64,000 nt of DNA. Origin: Galeopsis tetrahit (lineage: Eukaryota > Streptophyta > Magnoliopsida > Lamiales > Lamiaceae). Shown in pieces: positions 26,066-36,856 of the stretch. The stretch covers positions 73,005,348-73,069,347 of the forward strand of contig OY776129.1 in NCBI GenBank assembly GCA_963675135.1. The letters run 5' to 3'. The translations under genes and the position numbers were made by a program. The notes under the pieces are model-generated. The model saw nothing but the letters and a program-made list of their open reading frames with translations, searched no databases and had not been told where the DNA came from. How positions within the stretch are numbered: the stretch's first letter is position 1; each line of letters starts with the position of its first letter.

Positions 26066-26211
26066 AGTTTGCGACTTTACATCTAGGCTACCAGTTCAAC
26101 CGTTGTTGAGGCTCTACACGTTCAAGTTTGTTCTCATTAGTTTGCGACTTTACATCTAGGCTACCAGTTCAACCGTTGTTGAGGCTCTACATGTTCAAGT
26201 TTGTTCGCATA
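26066..26211. repeat. 73 bp tandem duplication
   Basis: The unit AGTTTGCGACTTTACATCTA... occurs twice head to tail at 26066-26138 and 26139-26211. The copies differ at only about two bases (CACGTTC/CATGTTC and TTCTCAT/TTCGCAT). It is a recent local duplication just 5' of the Harbinger-type element, and is non-coding. Confidence 0.9.
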
Positions 26212-26354
26212 TTCCGTCGTTCCAGATTTCCAGTATATTCGTACTCGCACATTCACAGTCTTTTCTTTATTAATACTCGTTCACACAGCCCGTCGTTCAG
26301 ACTTATAGGTCTAGCCACTGTTTTTTTTATAGCATTTTTTTTTCTTAATTCTAA

Positions 26355-27103
26355 GGGCATCTCCAATGGGGGTGAGGAATCCTAGTTGGATCTCTACCCC
26401 TCACTCAAAATGGAGGTAGGAAGCATTGGGGAGATGTTGATGTGGAGGAGAGAGAAAGATTTGGGTAGAAATACTTCTAACTGGTAGAAGTGAAAAATTG
26501 AAAAAAAGAGGAGAGTGGAGTAATTGGAGAGTGGACCACCAAAATTAGAAAAATGCCCATGACTTGGGCGGTTGAAGGCAACATGCGAGTGAGTGAATTC
26601 GATGTGTGGTCCCAATTTTTTTTTTGAGAAGTTGTGTGGTCCCAGATTGATTTGATTCAATACTATGGGAGTGAATAAAAAAAATTGAATGCCTTTAATG
26701 CATAGTATAAAAAAAAAATTGAAAAGAAAGGAGATTGATTTGATTCAATATATGTATGCGAGTGAATTAAAATTTTAGTTGTTATTTTAATTTATGTTTT
26801 CAATTGTTGTAATTTTTTTATGTTGTACTCATTATTCTATTTCTAATAATATTTTGTCAAAAAATATATTAACAATAATTTATTTTCTTAAATTAAATAT
26901 TAATTATAATATTTAAACTATAAATAATTAATGAATGAATATGAAGAGAATATTGATAGTAGGACCCATCATCAATTGTACTTTTGAAGTAGAATGCATT
27001 GAAAGAGGTAGAAATTTTTTGAGGTAGGAGTAAAAAACTTTTGAAGTGGCACACATGTGGCAAACTTAAAACTCAAAAATCATCACTAGCACTGTGGATG
27101 CCC
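26355..27103. mobile_element. PIF/Harbinger-type (Tourist-like) non-autonomous element
   Basis: The left end GGGCATCTCCAATG and right end CACTGTGGATGCCC are imperfect inverted repeats, flanked on both sides by TAA (26352-26354 and 27104-27106). A 3 bp TWA duplication and GGGCATC termini fit PIF/Harbinger MITEs. About 750 bp long with no transposase frame, it must have moved with help from another element. Confidence 0.82.
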
Positions 27104-27529
27104 TAAGTTAATTTATTAATCTTTTGCGTGGTCTGTGAATTGTAAGATTTGGGATTCACTTGATAATTAATTACTTTCGTTTATGTTTGTTTATGTAAGT
27201 TTGAATTTGTAATCATTTTGTTGGAATTTAGTTGTAAAAAATCCAATAAAAATTCAGGGATAGATTTCCTCGTTATTGGCACAAATTTATGTGCAGTTAT
27301 GAACACAACTAAAATCAAGTACTCCCTCCATTCACAAACTTTCATTTTCATACTTTTAAACACAAGTTTTAAGACAAAAGTAGATAAAATAAGCTTATTG
27401 TAGTATATTGTAGGGTACATTATGAATAAGGTGATGATTTGTGAGTAAAATTGAGTGACATTTTAAATAATTAATTGATGGTTGAAGGATAAGGATAAAG
27501 TTAACTTGTCCATAAAAGATACTCCCTCC

Positions 27530-27799
27530 GTCCCGCAATAACTTACATAGTTTGATCGGCACGTTGTTTAAGAAAAGTGGATTTAGGGGTTGATGATGTA
27601 AGATAAATGAGGGGTATTTTAGGTAATTTGATGATTTGTAAAGTGAAATGTATGAAAAAAAAAGAGTGGCAAATTTAAAAATAAAATGATATTGTGAGGT
27701 TATTAATTTTGTGGGATATTTCCATATTAAGAGTGTGCAAGTAATTTTAGGACATCCCAATAAAAAAATTGTGCAAGTAATCACGGAATGGAGTGAGTA
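27530..27799. mobile_element. Stowaway-type MITE
   Basis: The ends read TACTCCCTCCGTCCCGCAAT on the left and GGAATGGAGTGAGTA on the right, the usual Stowaway (Tc1/mariner) terminal repeats, with TA at each end. The body has no coding capacity. A similar 'tactccctccattcac' fragment at 27320 may be the end of a second, decayed copy. Confidence 0.8.
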
Positions 27800-28318
27800 G
27801 TATGATACTAATAGAATTTGTGGACGAACTAATAAGACAAGTGAGAATATAATTCGTGGTGGGAGAGAGTAATTAATTTTGGAAAAATGGTATACTCCAG
27901 TATTTTTTTTAACTGTACAACTATAATTAACACTGATTAACTATATAAGTTTTTTTGTTTTTTTTTCATATTCAACTATTTAACTATTGTCTATTATAAG
28001 TAGATAAAGATTGTTCATGTACTCATACAACTTTGTTAAGCAAAGAATCTTCATTTAATGTTGTTGGAAATATTGCGGATGTAAGTAAATAAAGAGGACT
28101 TTGATGATGATTTTTAATTTAGAAAGTGTTGTGTATTTGAACTTAATTAATAAATTATTTTGAGGCTTTATGTTTAGTGTTGATGAACTTTTATATATAC
28201 ATTTTATTTATTTGGACTATTTTGTGGTGTTTAAATTTTAAGTTTATGTAAACCTTGTTTTTTTTTTTTTTTTTTTGTAGACATAGTTTACATATTATTT
28301 AAAATATATTATATATAT

Positions 28319-28570
28319 TACTCCATTTGTTCCACTATAAGTTTTTCACTTTTCTTTTTTGATGTTCCACAATAAGTTTTTCATTACATTTTTTGTAAAA
28401 TATTTTCTCTCTCTCAATCACATCACTTATTATTTTATCATACTTCATCTCATACTAATCTATTATTTTCTCTCTCACCATCACATTATTTGTACTATAT
28501 CTATTATTTTATCATATATATTCCTTAATCTAAACACCTAAAAAAAAATTATTTCAAGATGGAGGGAGTA
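28319..28570. mobile_element. Stowaway-type MITE at the left edge of the 431 bp duplication
   Basis: It starts TACTCCATTTGTTCCACTAT and ends AAGATGGAGGGAGTA, with TA at the ends. Its 3' part (from 28391) is included in the 431 bp block repeated at 32119, and the second copy lacks the first 72 bases of the element. Confidence 0.78.
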
Positions 28571-28821
28571 TGTAAAAAAATAAATATTTAATTAAAAAGT
28601 GCGTGGACTAATCTGTGAAGCTCTCAGAGATTGCTTTTGAGTTGGATTGAGTATATTAACGCCCATTGAAACTTCCTCCCTCCTATTAATATTATAAGTT
28701 CGTCTTGATCTTTCACTTATTTTTTAAAGTCAATAAATATTTATATACATATTTTTTTTAATGGGAATTACAAGTATTAATTAAGGTAAAATGAAAAATC
28801 AATTGTTTTTTTAATATGTGT
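28391..28821 (+). repeat. 431 bp direct repeat, left copy
   Basis: Begins TTTTGTAAAATATTTTCTCT and ends in TTTTTTTAATATGTGT. It matches 32119-32549 over its full length with about four substitutions and no indels seen (roughly 99% identity). It carries the 3' part of a Stowaway MITE plus unique-looking DNA. It does not start with TG or end with CA. Confidence 0.93.
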
Positions 28822-29436
28822 AATTATGTGCAAATTTTAAAATAGGAGGTGAATCTAGCTAATTAAGGTATAAGTTTAAAGAGCCAAATTAATGGGTCAA
28901 CCCGCTTTTTGAGCGGGTCACGGAAAAAGTTAACTACTCCTATTCTAAATTGTTAACTAATTTACTGTTGTCTTATGGATTAGGAGTCCATCTTCTTTAT
29001 TGATGGTCTTGAGATCGGTCTCCATTTACACCAATTTTATTCTTTTTTCCTTTTTGTCTGAAACAATTATACCAATCTAAATACACCACCCTAACTTGAT
29101 AGATTCACCCCCGCTCCAAGCATACACCTTTCGATCCACTAAAGATCCACCCCTCTCCAAGCATACACCTTCCGGTCCGCTAAATACATCACATGCACCT
29201 CCAAAACCACTAAATTCACCCCGTACCTCTCATTTTATCATTTTTTTTATTTAAAATTCACATAATTTAATTCAAAATTATTTCACTTTTTTAAATTTAA
29301 GATACAATAATTTAATTACAATTTACATAATTTAATTCACAGGAATTCACAAAATACCAAAAAAATAAGACACAATTTTAATGTGTTATTTTATATTTAA
29401 GTGTAACATTATCACAATTTTTATGTAAACAGTTTT

Positions 29437-29580
29437 ACACAATTACACTTGACAGTATTACATTATTGAATTTGCTAGTATTACAAAGTAAACAACTACT
29501 AAATTTTATCTTACACAATTACACTTGACAGTATTACATTATTGAACTTGTTAGTATTACAAAGTAAACAACTAAATTTT
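29437..29580. repeat. Tandem duplication of a ~73 bp unit
   Basis: The unit begins ACACAATTACACTTGACAGT and continues through TATTACAAAGTAAACAACTA. It occurs twice in a row with a few differences (GAATTTGC/GAACTTGT). Shorter derivatives of its core, ATTACACTTGACA, recur up to about 30420. Confidence 0.8.
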
Positions 29581-29659
29581 ATCCCCAGTTGTCATCATCT
29601 TATTCTTCTTTCACATTTTTCCCCTCATCATTCTATTCCTCTCTAACTACGTTCTACTT

Positions 29660-29820
29660 TGCCATCATCTTATTCCTCTTTCACATTTTTTTCCATCATC
29701 ATTCTCTTCTTTTCTAAATATGTCTCTTTCACATTTTTTTCCATCATCATTCTCTTCTTTTCTAAATACGTTCTACTTTGTCATCATCTTATTCCTCTTT
29801 CACATTTTTTTCCATCACGG
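29660..29820. repeat. Pyrimidine-rich direct repeats
   Basis: The unit CTCTTTCACATTTTTTTCCA followed by TCATCATTCTCTTCTTTTCT is repeated twice with a third partial copy. The strand asymmetry is strong (C/T on plus). Frames that read through it are simple repeat translations. Confidence 0.8.
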
Positions 29821-30014
29821 TTGCACCTTCTTTTATTAGTATCACACCTGAAAGGCATACAGTATAACATCATTACTCGACAATATTACGCAATTACACT
29901 TAACAGGTATTACACAATTACACTTAATAGTACCATGCAATTACACATAACAATTTGAACAAATAACAAATAAAATATCAAACACATTAACACACATTAA
30001 AACATAACAATATA

Positions 30015-30140
30015 TTAATGACAGTATCATACAAAAAAATAAGACGGTATCATACGAAAAAACAAGACGGTATCATACAAAAAACAAGACGGTATCATAC
30101 AAAAAATAAGACGGTATCATACAAAAAACAAGACGGTATC
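30015..30140. repeat. Short tandem array, unit about 23 bp
   Basis: Five to six copies of AAGACGGTATCATACAAAAA, varying mainly in the length and composition of the A-rich spacer (AAAAAACA, AAAAAATA). The last copy changes to GGTATCACACATT. It is non-coding and lies between the 431 bp direct repeats. Confidence 0.9.
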
Positions 30141-31007
30141 ACACATTAATGCATATCAAAAGCCCTAGTTGTAATTCTTCTGCAAATTAGATACTGAAGC
30201 TTTTAAATTCTTCTATCTACCTCTCTTAAATATATAAAAGTATAACAATTCATATGAGATAGTACTACACGATCACACTTAACAATATTATGTTATTACA
30301 CTTGACAATATTACAATATTACACGTGATCAGTATTACACAAACACACTTGACAATATTATACAACTACACTTGACGTATTACACAACTACACTTGACGA
30401 TATTACACAATTACAACTCAATAACAATTTATTAGCTAAGGTGAATATATTACACAAAATATATTACAGCAGTGTTGAAGAGTGAGACGCTTTAAAGAAT
30501 ACTACAACTTTAGTAAAACAAGAATTCTAAAGAAGGGCAACAAACCAATCATATACAGAAAATCCAAACAGAAGAAAGTGCTAGATAATTAACTAGTTTC
30601 AATAACAAGACCGCTCAATTTGTTTTTGCAAGACAAGACAATTTAAAATGATGAGAAAGTGATCGCCTGTGTTGATAGCTTTTTCTTATGTAGATAAGTA
30701 AAAATGCTTTAGAATCGTACCCCAAAGTCAATTTACTACACCTATTTATTTATTAATCTTCCAGAATTTTAATTTATTGTCATTAACTCAACAACAGGAT
30801 AATTACATTTTTTTTATCAGTCAAAAGGCAATTATTATTGAAATAACTGGTACAAGATGTACCCTTACACAATGTTTTACATCACAAAAATGCCATCTGC
30901 TAACATATGCAAGAAAATTAAGAAAAAAAAAACAGGCGATTTAAGTTCCGCCATGTATTTAGATAGAGAGAATACCTCAGTTTCCGAAGATCACAACATT
31001 CCTCCAT

Positions 31008-31552
31008 TTACACAGTTGCCAAACTACTCCCAACCATAAACAAGCCTTTTTTCCCTGCACATAAGTTGCAAACAGGATAATTACATATACTGATACAACC
31101 TTTGTATCCATCATCTCATTAATAAAAAAGTAAAAAGAAATTTGTCAAATTATAGTTAAAGTATGCACTTCATCAGCCAAGATTCGCCCATCTAATTCAT
31201 TAAGAAAGAGGAAAAGAACCACATGAATAAATAAGCGTATAAATGATTCGTCAAATTTAAATAATAATAGTAACAATGCATAAATGATTCGTCAAATTCA
31301 GTGAACTAAGCATCATCAAGCCACTAGACTCACACTGATTATGAAATTCCTTTGAATTTCATTAATTCAACATATCAATTCAGCGCCCAAATCCACGAAG
31401 CACAGATAAAAATACCAAAAAATTAAAATTAGAATCAAATCGGAGAAAACAGGGTTAATACCCATGCAGGAGACGACACCGGCAAACGAGAAGTAAACGA
31501 AGGACAAGTACAATGGGAGTGGATTCCGACGAAGAGAGCGGCTGAACTTCAT
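31008..31552 (-). CDS. Candidate two-exon micropeptide gene, 45 aa
   Basis: On the minus strand the ATG at 31552 opens an exon to 31462 (MKFSRSLRRNPLPLYLSFVY..., basic then hydrophobic), ending at CATGG|GTATT. A TTATGTGCAG acceptor opens 31054-31008, and the frame continues GKKGLFMVGSSLATV to a TAA. Total 138 nt. Upstream, a leader-like segment (CTCAAACCCTAGGTTCCACT) ends at a donor near 31664, and an acceptor near 31576 is followed at once by ATGATGTAG, a two-codon upstream frame. The basic N-terminus plus one hydrophobic segment suggests a small membrane protein. It lies between the 431 bp direct repeats. The family is not recognised, and it may be the remnant of a larger gene. Confidence 0.4.
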
Positions 31553-31872
31553 CTCCCTCCGTACACCTACATCATCTGTAAATTGTAAATTCAGAAAACA
31601 TGGATCGTAAATAGAAATGCAAAAATTTCGCAAATTAATCCAAAAATAGAAAGGGAAAACGAACCTTGTGTTTATGGGAGAGAGTGGAACCTAGGGTTTG
31701 AGTTCAAGAAACTCTCTGTCCGATCTTCAACTTTCGCTATCCCAAAAATTAAACAAAAATAAAACAGCCCTTATTTAAATACTTGTATTAAATGGAATTA
31801 TTATAAGAAACTGGAAATGTGAATATGGATGAATATGAATGAACACAATTGAAAAGTTTGGGGCCTCGTCGG

Positions 31873-31982
31873 AGGTGAGATCTGATATCTGAGATGAGAT
31901 ACTGGTTTCTGAGAATTGGGGACGATGAGATATGATATCTAAGATGAGATGGCGGTTTCTATTTCTGAGAATTGGGGACGAT
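31873..31982. repeat. Imperfect tandem repeat, about 52-58 bp
   Basis: The unit GATGAGATATGATATCTAAG... ending TTTCTGAGAATTGGGGACGA occurs twice, with TTTCTA inserted in the second copy. It lies upstream of the candidate 45-aa gene, read on the minus strand. Confidence 0.75.
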
Positions 31983-32118
31983 TGCAGGGAAGAAAGATGT
32001 GCTTGATATCTTCGGGTCATAAAATGAAACGGGTACGGGTACGGTGTATAACCCAGAAAACTTTAAATGGGCATTTTCACATATTTACACATAAGGGATT
32101 TGCATAAAAGTTTTTGTG

Positions 32119-32549
32119 TTTTGTAAAATATTTTCTCTCTCTCAATCACATCACTTATTATTTTATCATACTTCATCTCATACTAATCTATTATTTTCTC
32201 TCTCACCATCACATTATTTGTACTATATCTATTATTTTATCATATATATTCCTTAATCTAAACACCTAAAAAAAACTTATTTCAAGACGGAGGGAGTATG
32301 TAAAAAAATAAATATTTAATTAAAAAGTGCGTGGACTAATCTGTGAAGCTCTCAGAGATTGCTTTTGAGTTGGATTGAGTATATTAACGCCCATTGAAAC
32401 TTCCTCCCTCCTATTAATATTATAAGTTCGTCTTGATCTTTCACTTATTTTTTAAAGTCAATAAATATTTATATACATGTTTTTTTTAATGGGAATTACA
32501 AGTATTAATTAAGGTAAAATGAAAAATCAATTATTTTTTTAATATGTGT
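32119..32549 (+). repeat. 431 bp direct repeat, right copy
   Basis: A nearly identical copy of 28391-28821 in the same orientation, 3.7 kb away start to start. Differences seen: A to C before TTATTTC, GATGG to GACGG, ACATA to ACATG and CAATTG to CAATTA. Flanking sequence differs abruptly on both sides. Confidence 0.93.
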
Positions 32550-34113
32550 GCATGAACTTATAATGATATATATTTTAAATAGAAGGAAGTCAAAGTTATT
32601 GAAAGACATTGTGTAAGATTTTTAGGCAACTTATAAAAGGGTAGAGATTTGTTCTAAATTTCTTAAATGAATGAGAATAATAATGAGACCGAGAGAAAAT
32701 ATTTACTAATTCGAAATTGTACTAGAATAATAATGAGACTGATTAATGTTGGGTAATTATAGTGGTAATGACAATAAAATGGTCAATTCACTTTCATCAT
32801 ATTCATATCTGTGTGGCAATGTGTCTTAATATAAGTAATTCAAAAATCATTTTCTCTCCACTTGTTCTAAGATTAGAGAAAAACAGTAACTATTGTTTTC
32901 ATTACAATTCACTATTTAATGATTATTCTAGTAGAAAGAAAAAATCATATATATTTATAATTTTAGATAAGAAAATCAGATTGTTACTTACATTATTGGG
33001 TAGGAAGACGTTGCTTATACTCCACCGTATGTATTTATTGTAAAGTTGTGGTGATAGCAATTCCAAAACAAGTGTCACGATAGGGTGGCAAATATTTGTG
33101 CATGAATTTGACACGACTTTTATTTCCACTGTTCTCGAGATCCATGCTCAACTTATTTTCCACGCGTTAAACAATGTCACTACGTACCGATCAATGCTTA
33201 TGTAATTACAAATTAAATTTAAATGAACAATAATTAGATATGTGTCTACATTATATTCTACAACACGCAATTTCAATATGCGCGAGACACGTAGAGTGAG
33301 TATATATACCAAAAACACTCACATTATGTATAAGTATAACCAACGTTTATGCTTAATGGAATTAATGAATACCACATGAAAATATTCTATTTAAATTTAT
33401 TCTCATACTAGTATACATTTTTTTTATGAAGGTTTTATGGTATTGAAAACATAAAACACAGAACAGAATAATAAATAATTCAGATTTTCTTTTTTGAATA
33501 GATTGCGTGTTCCCCCGTTCATCATCAAAGATTCAAAGATGGTGACCATCACCAGATAGTCCAAGTCAATTATAAATCGATCATCTAACAAAGTAGGTTG
33601 CTTTTTAAAGAAATTAAATAATTAACGAGATTCTTCAAACTTATGTTTTAATTTATCTCATAATTCGTTTAATTAATTAATCTGAATATACACAATTACA
33701 AAGAATGTCAGAATCCAGACCTAACTAACACCTTCGAGTTGTGCGATGCACGTATAATTTTTCTTTGTTTCTTTTTCACCATGACGTGTGAACTAAGAAG
33801 AAACATGGGAAAGGTAGTTAGGTCTAAATTAATTAATATAGCCAGTCAATTCTCACGTTCAACATTATTTTATTAACATAAACTTAAACTAAAGTACAAT
33901 TAAAATTTAAAATATATGGGTCCCGACTATGTTTTTTATAGTGTATTTTGGTAAATATTGAGTGTTAATAAATGTTGCACTTTTAAAAGATAATTAATTA
34001 AATAAAAATGTCAATTCCTCTACCGGAATTAGACCGAGAATTAAAATTTAATTTTTCGTTGTCTTATTACGTCGTCATATGAAACTTGCTCTTGTCCTCA
34101 TGATAACAATCTC
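32550..34113. other. A+T-rich intergenic DNA, no gene seen
   Basis: No recognisable protein, RNA gene or transposon was found. The last part (about 33900-34113) is the presumed promoter of the 116-aa gene. Confidence 0.55.
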
Positions 34114-34120
34114 TATAAAT
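34114..34120 (+). promoter_or_regulatory. TATA box candidate of the 116-aa gene
   Basis: TATAAAT within CTCTATAAATTCGAGAATG. A start site about 30 bases downstream (near 34145) would place the GA repeat inside the leader and exclude the upstream ATG codons at 34079 and 34127 from the mRNA. Confidence 0.5.
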
Positions 34121-34173
34121 TCGAGAATGACTCTTCTCAATTTTCTTGCCCTTTTCGTCCCACATATTTACTC

Positions 34174-34176
<3 letters not shown>

Positions 34177-34248
<72 letters not shown>
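34177..34248 (+). repeat. (GA)n microsatellite directly before a start codon
   Basis: About 35 GA units run up to the ATG at 34249. GA repeats are common in plant 5' leaders and are known binding sites for BPC/GAGA-binding proteins. Here the tract is unusually long and touches the start codon. Confidence 0.95.
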
Positions 34249-34251
<3 letters not shown>

Positions 34252-34687
34252 GAAGATTCTTTAAAAACGGGTTTTATGGCAGTTTTTGCAGTTTCCGGAA
34301 GCGTGGTTTTCCTTGCAATGAAAGCTCACGATCGTCTTCTCTCAGATTTCATCAACAAAATGGAATTTCAGATCATCAAAAGTACTTCAACAGGTAATTG
34401 TTAACTTTAATTTAATTTTCTTATTTTGACTTTTATTGTTCTTTCTAGCTAATTGTATTTTGCATGAATATATATGTATAGTGGTTGTGAAGGATGAGCC
34501 AAAGAAGAAGGTGAGGTTTGCCGATGTGGCGGAATCGACAGCGGCAAAGAAAGCTTATAGGAGGAATCAAAATCCGGCGGCGGCAAGATTACCCGGCGGG
34601 AGTATTTATAATGCTGAAAAGTTTGAGCGTATACCCCAAAATTGGCAAGTTATGTACAAAGGCATTTTACAACACAGGAGGGTATAA
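34249..34687 (+). CDS. Small plant membrane protein with KKKVRFADV motif, 2 exons, 116 aa
   Basis: Exons 34249-34393 and 34482-34687 (351 nt, GT-AG) encode 116 aa. A hydrophobic segment near residues 8-24 (GFMAVFAVSGSVVFLAM) suggests a signal anchor or one membrane helix. The tail is basic: EPKKKVRFADVAES, then AYRRNQNPAAARLPGG, and ends near WQVMYKGILQHRRV. KVRFADV resembles the RVxF-type docking motif of protein phosphatase 1, but the peptide is too short for a firm call. I recognise this only as a small plant protein of unknown function. The start is the first ATG after the GA repeat and directly abuts it. Expression is supported by the TATA candidate and the clean splice sites. Confidence 0.72.
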
Positions 34688-34978
34688 CTATAATGTAACT
34701 AACTTTTCATTCTGTTTGCACGGGCATGAGACCCATGTATTAGTTGTAGGCTTTTATTTTGTCTATCACTATTTGAAATTCACATATCTCTATATATTTT
34801 ATTTTGTGATTCACCATTTAGTTTATATACGGTTGAAATTATACTATCAGCTTCAATTTTTTAAAATTATTATAGTTATATTTTAATTCTCATTAAATAT
34901 TAAGCATTGTTAATATACTTTTAAAAAAATTAATTATTATTTTAATAAATCAATCTAAATTAACGCTAATCAAAATGA

Positions 34979-36278
34979 GGGAAAATATCAATTTTGATCA
35001 CCTAGTTTTACATCTTTTCATATTTGATCACCCACATTTACTCACTATCAAAATTGGTCACCCAGTTATTATTTTCTATCAAAATTGATCACTCTGTTGG
35101 TCAATCTGTCATTGACTAACGGAGAGTTTTGAACCGTGAAATTGTGCAAAAATATTTATAATAGGTCAGAAGGAATTCTGATGCTAGAAAAAATATATAT
35201 AATAGATCAGAAGGAATTCTAATGCATCCTCTAGTGGTTTACTTTTTATTTTTTAATTTATAGATAATTAGGAAATGAGAAACTCAGGAGATAGAAATTT
35301 ATTTCAATTAATTTCAAATGCCCAATTGTTTGGCTAACATTTCAAGAAATCTGCAATAATGATCTTAATAAAAAAAATATTTAGAACGAAAAATAAGTTT
35401 ATGAAATTTTATTGAATGAATAATTTTAGAAAACTCTTTACAATTAATCTTCACCACAAATTAATTGAAATAAATTTATATCTCCAATTACTATACAAAT
35501 TCAATATGAAACCAAGAATTGAAAAACAGAGTACAATTGTTCAGAAAAAAACCCGAGTACAAAGTTTCATTCTATCTCTTGAGTTTCTCATTTCCTGTAA
35601 AATAAAAAGTAAACCAACAACAAATGCATTCATAATTGAGTTAAATAATTATTAAAAACTTACTGAATTTTTTTTACTAACAGCAAGTTGATTGAATCAC
35701 GTTCTAGAAAGTAAACCAACAACAAATGAATTCATAATTGAGTTAAATAATTATTAAAAATTTACTGAAATTTTTTGACTACCCAGCAAGTTGATTGAAT
35801 CACGTTCCAGAAGAAGATGTATGAGAATTCTTCCTGTTCAAGGATAAATATAATGAGAATTCCTTCTGATCTATAAGATAAATATAATAAAATAATTTTG
35901 TCATAAAAAAACTTAAAACTTAAATTGAAATAAGAAATAAGAAATAATGTATAATTTTTGTGATTGACTAAGATTCTTCAATGAGTATTTTTTGACGCTC
36001 CGGTAGGTTCCACATGTTTCATTTTTGCTACTACTCCACATGTTTCATTCATGTTAGCGTTTGTTTCATTAGTTTCTAGAAGATGCATCAGAAGTTTTTA
36101 ACATTTTGAAAATTTTGAGCTCAAAACTCTTTCTCCGTTAGTCAATGACAGATTGACTAACGGAATGATCAATTTTGATAGAATATAATAAGTGAGTGAC
36201 CAATTTTGATAGTGACTAAATGTGGGTGACCAAATATGAAAAGTGGTAAAACTGGGTGACCAAAATTGATATTTCCCC
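34979..36278. mobile_element. Mutator-like element with ~160 bp terminal inverted repeats and 9 bp target duplication
   Basis: The left end GGGAAAATATCAATTTTGAT and the right end (reverse complement GGGGAAATATCAATTTTGGT) start long inverted repeats. These run through 'gtcaatctgtcattgactaacgg' on the left and 'ccgttagtcaatgacagattgac' on the right. Both sides are flanked by TCAAAATGA (34970-34978 and 36279-36287), an exact 9 bp duplication typical of Mutator. The 1.3 kb interior has no transposase and includes an internal tandem duplication (35606-35810). It sits just downstream of the 116-aa gene. Confidence 0.9.
35606..35810. repeat. Tandem duplication (~102 bp) inside the Mutator-like element
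   Basis: The unit AAAGTAAACCAACAACAAAT...GATTGAATCACGTTC(T/C)AG is present twice head to tail with few differences. It is non-coding and explains the apparent open frame across 35416-35655. Confidence 0.85.
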
Positions 36279-36693
36279 TCAAAATGAAGAATGAATGAGA
36301 GGGTGTAATTGTATTCACAAAATTAGGCGTGTACCTATTTCTAGTATATCGTTTAAATTAAGGAATTTGATTCATTCATTGATCCTACCCTGCCCACACA
36401 AAAGCTATATAATATGCTGAAAAGCAGGGAAACCGTTAACTTGAATTTGTCATAACTATCAATTTGTTCAACATTTGAATACATCTCCCCCATAATCGGA
36501 GGATTCCTTACCTTTATCAAACAACAACCAGCGAATTCAAATTGGAGACAGAAGGGAAAAAGTTTAAGCTTCCTCGCCGCCGTGTTTACTTTTTGTAGCA
36601 CGGCAGACGACATCCGCCTTCTCCATTTTCCGCCAATGGCATATTATCCACGCCGCTGCCCTTCATTTATTCATTCTCTCTGACAGTTTCCAG

Positions 36694-36776
36694 GTATGCT
36701 TTGTTTAATTTGTTTAATTCCAAATCTAGGGTTAATTCAATTCGATTCGATTTGATTTATATACATTTCGATACAG
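36694..36776 (+). other. Probable 5' leader intron of the 159-aa gene
   Basis: The donor GTTTCCAG|GTATGC and the acceptor CGATACAG|GCAGCGG bound an 83 bp T-rich stretch, 80 bases before the ATG at 36857. Inferred only from splice sites and composition. Confidence 0.5.
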
Positions 36777-36856
36777 GCAGCGGAATTTTGGATTGTTGGT
36801 TTGTGAAGGAAATAGATCATCAGAGGGAGAAGGGGGAATCTGATTAATTGAAAAAA

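Larger units (their letters stand above)
28822..31007. other. Repeat-rich DNA between the 431 bp direct repeats
   Basis: No gene is supported in 28822-31007. The stretch is rich in short direct repeats: pyrimidine-rich units near 29580-29820, recurrent 'attacacaattacacttgaca' motifs from about 29430 to 30420, and a 23 bp tandem array at 30015-30140. The candidate 45-aa gene follows at 31008-31552. Confidence 0.6.

Noticed and set aside
28391..32549. 431 bp repeats as LTRs of a retrotransposon
   Set aside because: No TG/CA or other LTR-like ends, no primer site or polypurine tract, and no gag or pol between them. Kept as an unexplained duplication.
34079..34264. Open frame with a hydrophobic start followed by a long Arg-Glu repeat
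   Set aside because: The repeat is just the GA microsatellite read in one frame, and a TATA box at 34114 puts the ATG outside the likely transcript.
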